Assembly (NCBI GenBank): GCA_019843655.1
Contig: JACDQD010000004.1
Coordinates: 24,625,872 to 24,689,871, forward strand
Length of the DNA stretch: 64,000 nucleotides
DNA from: Lethocerus indicus
Lineage: Eukaryota; Arthropoda; Insecta; Hemiptera; Belostomatidae
Reading direction: 5' to 3'
Position 1 is the stretch's first letter; each line of letters begins with the position of its first letter. Both the position numbers and the translations under genes were made by a program. Positions 59,151 through 64,000 of the stretch are shown one piece after another. The notes under the pieces were generated by a model that did no database searches, was not told where the DNA came from, and saw only the letters and a list, made by a program, of their open reading frames with translations.

Positions 59151-62100
59151 AAAAGCCAACAGTAAACAACAAAGCCCTATTTGTTTTAGGGAGAACCCAA
59201 ATTGTTCGAGGCTCAAATTTATGGGGATCGAGTCGCTTCTCTGGCCCCGGGGGAGAGCCATACAACCCAGAACTAGGCCTAGCATTTTATCTCACGGTTT
59301 ATTTATTTTTGCGCGTGTACTTACACTAGCGCTTTTAAACGCTTCCTTAATTAGGACTAGCAACTGATAATAATAGACGGATCGGTACATTCTAGTTTGC
59401 TCTGCGGAAACTATTCCTGCCTAACTACTTTTTTTTAATCTGATTCTCTCTTCTGGTGTGCGAAAGTTTTGCTCTAAAGCCTGACTAAATACTGGGAGAA
59501 ATAAAGAGCATTCATTGAATGAGTTCATTCATAGTAATTGATTAAGCGGTTCAACGTTTTTATTTAACATAAGAAATCACTTCTGAATAAACTACAAGAT
59601 TAAAAATAATAAATCCTGGCAGCTGCCGTATAATTAACGCCAATCACCGCTCATATCGTTCCGCGAAATGCTATATTATCGATGATGGATTTCGCTCAAC
59701 TGTTTGATAAATAATTCAGTTTGTATATTTACAGAATTTAAGCTTTTACATTCATAACAAAGCCGCGATCGAAAAGTTTGTAATAATACCTAACGAGTAT
59801 ACGTCATCCTAATATCGTCATTTCCGTTTCATTATCTTCCATCAGTTTAGGGAAAATAAAATTTAATTATCTTTTTCTGGTTCAAATGGGAAGGGTAACT
59901 AAAAATTTCTTTTAAAGGCACCCTGACACAGTAGCTACTGGCTGCGAGAGTAGCGAAAATGCTTTTTGCTGTTAAATACAACTGAATAAATGCACTTTCT
60001 TCCTTCCGACATGTATAACCCAGCTCATTCGCCCCGCCCCCGCCTACACGGCACACATTGTCGCCCGAATATACAATTGATCGGAGAAGTGTCGACAATG
60101 CTCAACAACCCCATTACTTGATTAGCACTTGACCCCGCTCCTCCTTACAGAATAAGGGACTCGGTTTCACCAATTTACGATTACTAAATTGCGATTAATG
60201 CCTACCTCGCTCCAATTCCCGCCGGCGGTTCCTCATCCCGACAAGCCCCTCCGCCCCCGCGCATTCCACCGTCCCAATTCAATTGGGACAATCATAATGA
60301 ACCGGGAGATGTCTTCGCTTGTCCTAATTCGATTCGGCGCCCGCACGTTTAAGCCCAATTTGGGCTGAAACGAGCCGGAATATAATTTACGGCGGTAACA
60401 ATTTTTCGTTTTAATTGCCGCCGCGCACTTTAGAAAATTAGGCTCGAAACAATAAGAGAACGCGGGGGACGGCAGTTTCCTGAAGTAATGATCGGCATTA
60501 AAATAATCTACGGTAATCGTGTCGACGCCAGACGTCAACAATAAATAATTTCCACTAAATAATAATGACTGAATTATGCTTACAAATAAAATACAAATAT
60601 TTTCCGAATAAATTAGAACGGATAGAGTAATATTTTTGTAACTAATTAAGGCAATCGTAAGTTATTAATTTACAATATTTTCCACTTTTTTTAACGTAAC
60701 TATAAAATTATATGGTTTCTATTTTATTCTTAGTGGTATTCAATTATTTTTTATAATTGTATGTTGTTGTAACGTAATTGTATGTTAGGAACTAACCTAA
60801 GATACTAATAGCGGTTACCCGCAGTGGAATAGTCTCTGAGGCAAGACTAAGACATCCTTTGAAATGTTGGAGGTATTAAAAGTTAAATATCATATCCCGA
60901 GTGGATTAATTAGAGTTACGTTGGACCTTACTTCCCCCGAAGTTCTTACCGTTACGTTCAAAGTTTTGTCCAGACGGCTGTAATGTAACAGGTTTTATAA
61001 CAAGGAATAAAAGATAAGTGGACGTGTTTAGGTTTATTATAGTCTCATCTATGACTTTTTAAGTGTCTGTGCGATTTTCGGTTTCCACTCTCTTATTTAG
61101 TCTTAAAAAATAGTCAGAAAATCGTCGAATGGCGACGTTCGAAACCCCCATCGGCCCTCAAACAAATATCAAACTTAAATAGATTTATAACGAAATTAAA
61201 ATTTATTTTGTCGATGCAGATTTGAGAGTTACGGTAGTACCAGCTTATTGGAAATAGTTCCACTCCGTACTCCGCACTGACCACTCCGTGAATGCTACAC
61301 GCATTGTAATTTCGTGAAGAGCAGAAAGTTTATTAAATATAAGAACGTAGATGTAGACGGTAAACCTGAATAGTATTTGAAATCGTCAGTATTTCTTGGT
61401 TTTATTTGACCCCGGGTTAATGCTACTGTGGAAATCAAAATGGAACAAATTATCTGTTCAAGACTCAGATTCTGGCATCGGTATTCCAATAAAGGGGGGA
61501 AATAAATTGTGGGGATATAAAAGGAAGGATACAGAGAGGGGACAATATCCTTAACGGTAGGGCGAGGGATAAGAAAAACTGTTGGCGATAAGCCGGTTCA
61601 GGTTTTTGAATTAGAATGTGGGGCATTAGTTGATTGGTGCCCGGGGGTCTAGGAGAAGCTAAGGGGGGAGGCATAATTGCCCGACCGTCGCACGCTAAAA
61701 CCACATCGAACTGAGGCTCCCTTCTCAATCCCAATCCGGGAGACATTAACAAACCTCCAAATGTCGCCCATAATAAATATGAATAACCTGATTACTCCAC
61801 CTTATATCGGGTAAACTCCCCCACTGTACCCCCACCCCTCCGGCAATTGTCCTTCTGAAAGGTCAGATCCATTTAAAATATGAAATCCCTCGTTCACTAT
61901 GAGTTTATATTGTCGTCCGACCCAGTGGGACGGAAAATAGGAAAAGAAATTTAACATAACCATTGTTGAACTTATTCCAAGCGAATAAGTAGGGGGAAAT
62001 TTAAATTGTTCCCCAAGCGATGTTTTGATTCTTCGTGAAAATAATACTTACGTAGCGTTAAATAAAATCCCTGAGCACTATTACTACATTATTACAGGTG

Positions 62101-62662
62101 AAATTTTGGTCCACTATTAATATAAATAGATTTGAATGGTACATACATTTCCAGTTGAGAGAAAATAAAAATTGAAGAATAACGTTACAGTAAAAATTAT
62201 TTACCGCTTCTAAATAAAAACGTGATATGATAACCTAACCAATATTTCCTTTGAAGGATCATATCCTTCATATTTTCTGCGCTCTTTTTACCTATTTGAT
62301 GATTTCTCAATAATAGAAAATAATCAGATTTTGTCTGGATCTTAGTATCTGTCCATTTAATCAAAATGTGGGTCCATAAAATACAAAATATGTAAGTAAA
62401 TTAAAATAAAACGAGAGCGAAAGTATTTACAATAAATTAGGGTAGAGCCCATATTTGAATTAAATGTTTAGTGGGATTTCCAATACCTAGTGAACATATT
62501 AAGAGATTATCAAGAAGCGTGGTAATGAAAACGGCGGAACGATAAACCGAGTTCTAATTGCGGTAATAACTCTATCGAAAACACCCAGTTCCCATCTAAC
62601 AGCCTACAGCTAATGAATAGGTGAATCAAATTGTAATTTAATAACGTGTGAAGGGAAATTCG

Positions 62663-62699
62663 TTCAATACATATATACATCTTCAATACATATATACAT
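62663..62699. repeat. Two tandem copies of an 18-bp AT-rich sequence
   Basis: TTCAATACATATATACAT at 62663-62680 is repeated exactly at 62682-62699 with one base between. Confidence 0.9.
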
Positions 62700-64000
62700 A
62701 TCTATAATACATCGAGAGTTAATAATTGACATTATATTATTTGTTCTTTTAATTTTAAAAAAGAGTGAAATTAGTGTTCTACGATAATTCAGAGGCGAAG
62801 AGAAAATTAAGCTTTTAAACTTAAACTCAGGTTTAATAGGGGGGACTCCTTCTCCAATATGTTGGTCCTCTCAGGTAACGAAGGGATCGAAGCCTCCATG
62901 ACTTAAATTACCGATATAATATAAAAGCCATGAACCCTGTTATTTAGTTGCTTATTAGATTTCCCTTCTACAGTATTGGGTTAAACTTGGTAGATGAAGT
63001 TGAGGTCTCTAAAATATCGTTTCGAACATAGTTAAAGTCCATTCCTGTCCGTCCCTCTTACCTGCCCTTCCATCCAACTCTCTGGCCTTCTGAATAATTT
63101 GTATCCAAAACTATATTAAAAATAACCGTTTTAAATAATGTAAGAACCGAATTTGAAGTTGAAGTGGTCAGGTGGTCTTAAAACCACGATTAACTCAGAA
63201 ATGTTTCACCTTTTGAGTAAAATCTGTTTAAGATGCAAAAGAGGAAATCGCCTAGATAAGTGAGAGTTATACCTTTTAGTTTCTTTTGCGTGTATAAAAT
63301 TGTTAACGGCATATTAAGCATACAATTGCAAACTCTAATCTAAATATTCTAGATATTAGCACCTGAGATCTACTCAGGATATTGATTCTCCACTGTGTTT
63401 TGACAGAAAACATGTAAGCGAAACGAATATGACGATCAAATTTGCCCGATAGCGCTCAATCGCAGATCTCGAATCATGATCAATATTTGCACCTCGGGTC
63501 TAATTTCAGCTTCCTCCCCCTCCGTTGCAAATAAAACTTCGTCTTTACTCTTCCGACGTTTCTTTTTCCCGGTTTATTCCCCCCTTTTTTCTTTTTCGGT
63601 CCTCTTTTTTCCGTAAATTCCGGCCATCCAGTCGTTTGCCGGTATATAAATCAGTGCGGTCTCAGAGTGGGTGAGGGGGAGCGGGGCGAGGGGTGGCCAC
63701 TGGAGAAAGTCAAAGTATAACTAGTTAAATTTCTTGGGTGGGCCGCAACTTCCTTTCCCTCCGAGAAGTCGAGCGCCGAGCTCAAATTGAGGGAAAAGTT
63801 TGGAGTGTGCCCTGGTGGGGGGAAGGGGGTTAAACCGCATCTTCTACCCGTTCTCCGCTATTTTATTTTTATTGACGTTCAATAAACTTTCCTTTTCTTC
63901 TCCTTTTTATTTCAGAAGCGGGCGATATGGAATCGGTCCTGTCGACATAGTGATATGTTTAATTCTTTGACATTGCGGACCTAATTAAAATAGTGTTGTT

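Larger units (their letters stand above)
57126..64000. other. Non-coding DNA with GC-rich islets
   Basis: No gene recognised. Islets lie at about 58340-58550, 58960-59290, 60120-60500, 61590-61870 and 63500-63960. The last is strongly strand-asymmetric: pyrimidine-rich, then G-rich on the plus strand, with TATATAAA at 63643-63650 between. TATAAAAGG at about 61516 is another TATA-like string. Neither is followed by a recognisable coding start. Confidence 0.45.

Overview
This window looks like a non-coding stretch of an animal genome, most likely an arthropod (possibly insect). Three things suggest this: long AT-rich intergenic or intronic DNA with short CpG-containing GC-rich islets; AT, CA and CT microsatellites; and remnants of two retrotransposon classes common in arthropods, a Penelope-like element (PLE) with a GIY-YIG endonuclease and a Jockey-like LINE. 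The species cannot be named from the sequence. I found no convincing host protein-coding gene, rRNA or tRNA. The many short open frames have no recognisable domains and most are composition artefacts.

Layout. 1-6,640: AT-rich non-coding DNA with one curious double-hairpin repeat near 3.0-3.14 kb. 6,641-20,412: a 13.8-kb block of repeats. It holds (a) the 3' half of a PLE on the minus strand (end of the RT domain, GIY-YIG endonuclease, 3' UTR and a 37-nt hammerhead-ribozyme-like motif); (b) about 5.2 kb of GC-rich, strongly G-skewed, badly diverged tandem repeat rich in GTCGAC; (c) a roughly 360-bp spacer with three small hairpins; (d) degenerate, then about 4 kb of nearly identical, 173-bp satellite units; (e) the 5' half of the same PLE family on the plus strand. 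The two PLE halves overlap by about 650 bp of RT sequence and point away from each other. 20,413-21,000: a junction with a doubled perfect palindrome and a second, damaged hammerhead-like motif. 21,001-64,000: non-coding DNA with two Jockey-like LINE 3' fragments (30.1-30.6 kb and 43.2-43.4 kb), microsatellites, scattered GC-rich islets and an 81-nt pre-miRNA-sized hairpin at 57.05-57.13 kb.

How the parts relate. Between them the two PLE halves show the expected order for the family: N-terminal region, RT with the KADKG, LPKIHK and YVDD motifs, endonuclease, ribozyme. Neither half is intact. They enclose two satellite families, so the block is best read as a satellite locus invaded, and then rearranged or mis-assembled, around a ribozyme-bearing PLE. 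The candidates for something new are the ribozyme motif (a known theme in PLEs, but with a bulged base and an almost loop-free palindromic stem III), the inverted PLE/satellite architecture, the 57-kb hairpin, and the repeat at 3.0 kb that keeps its loop but changes its stem. The rest of the window is ordinary non-coding DNA as far as I can see.
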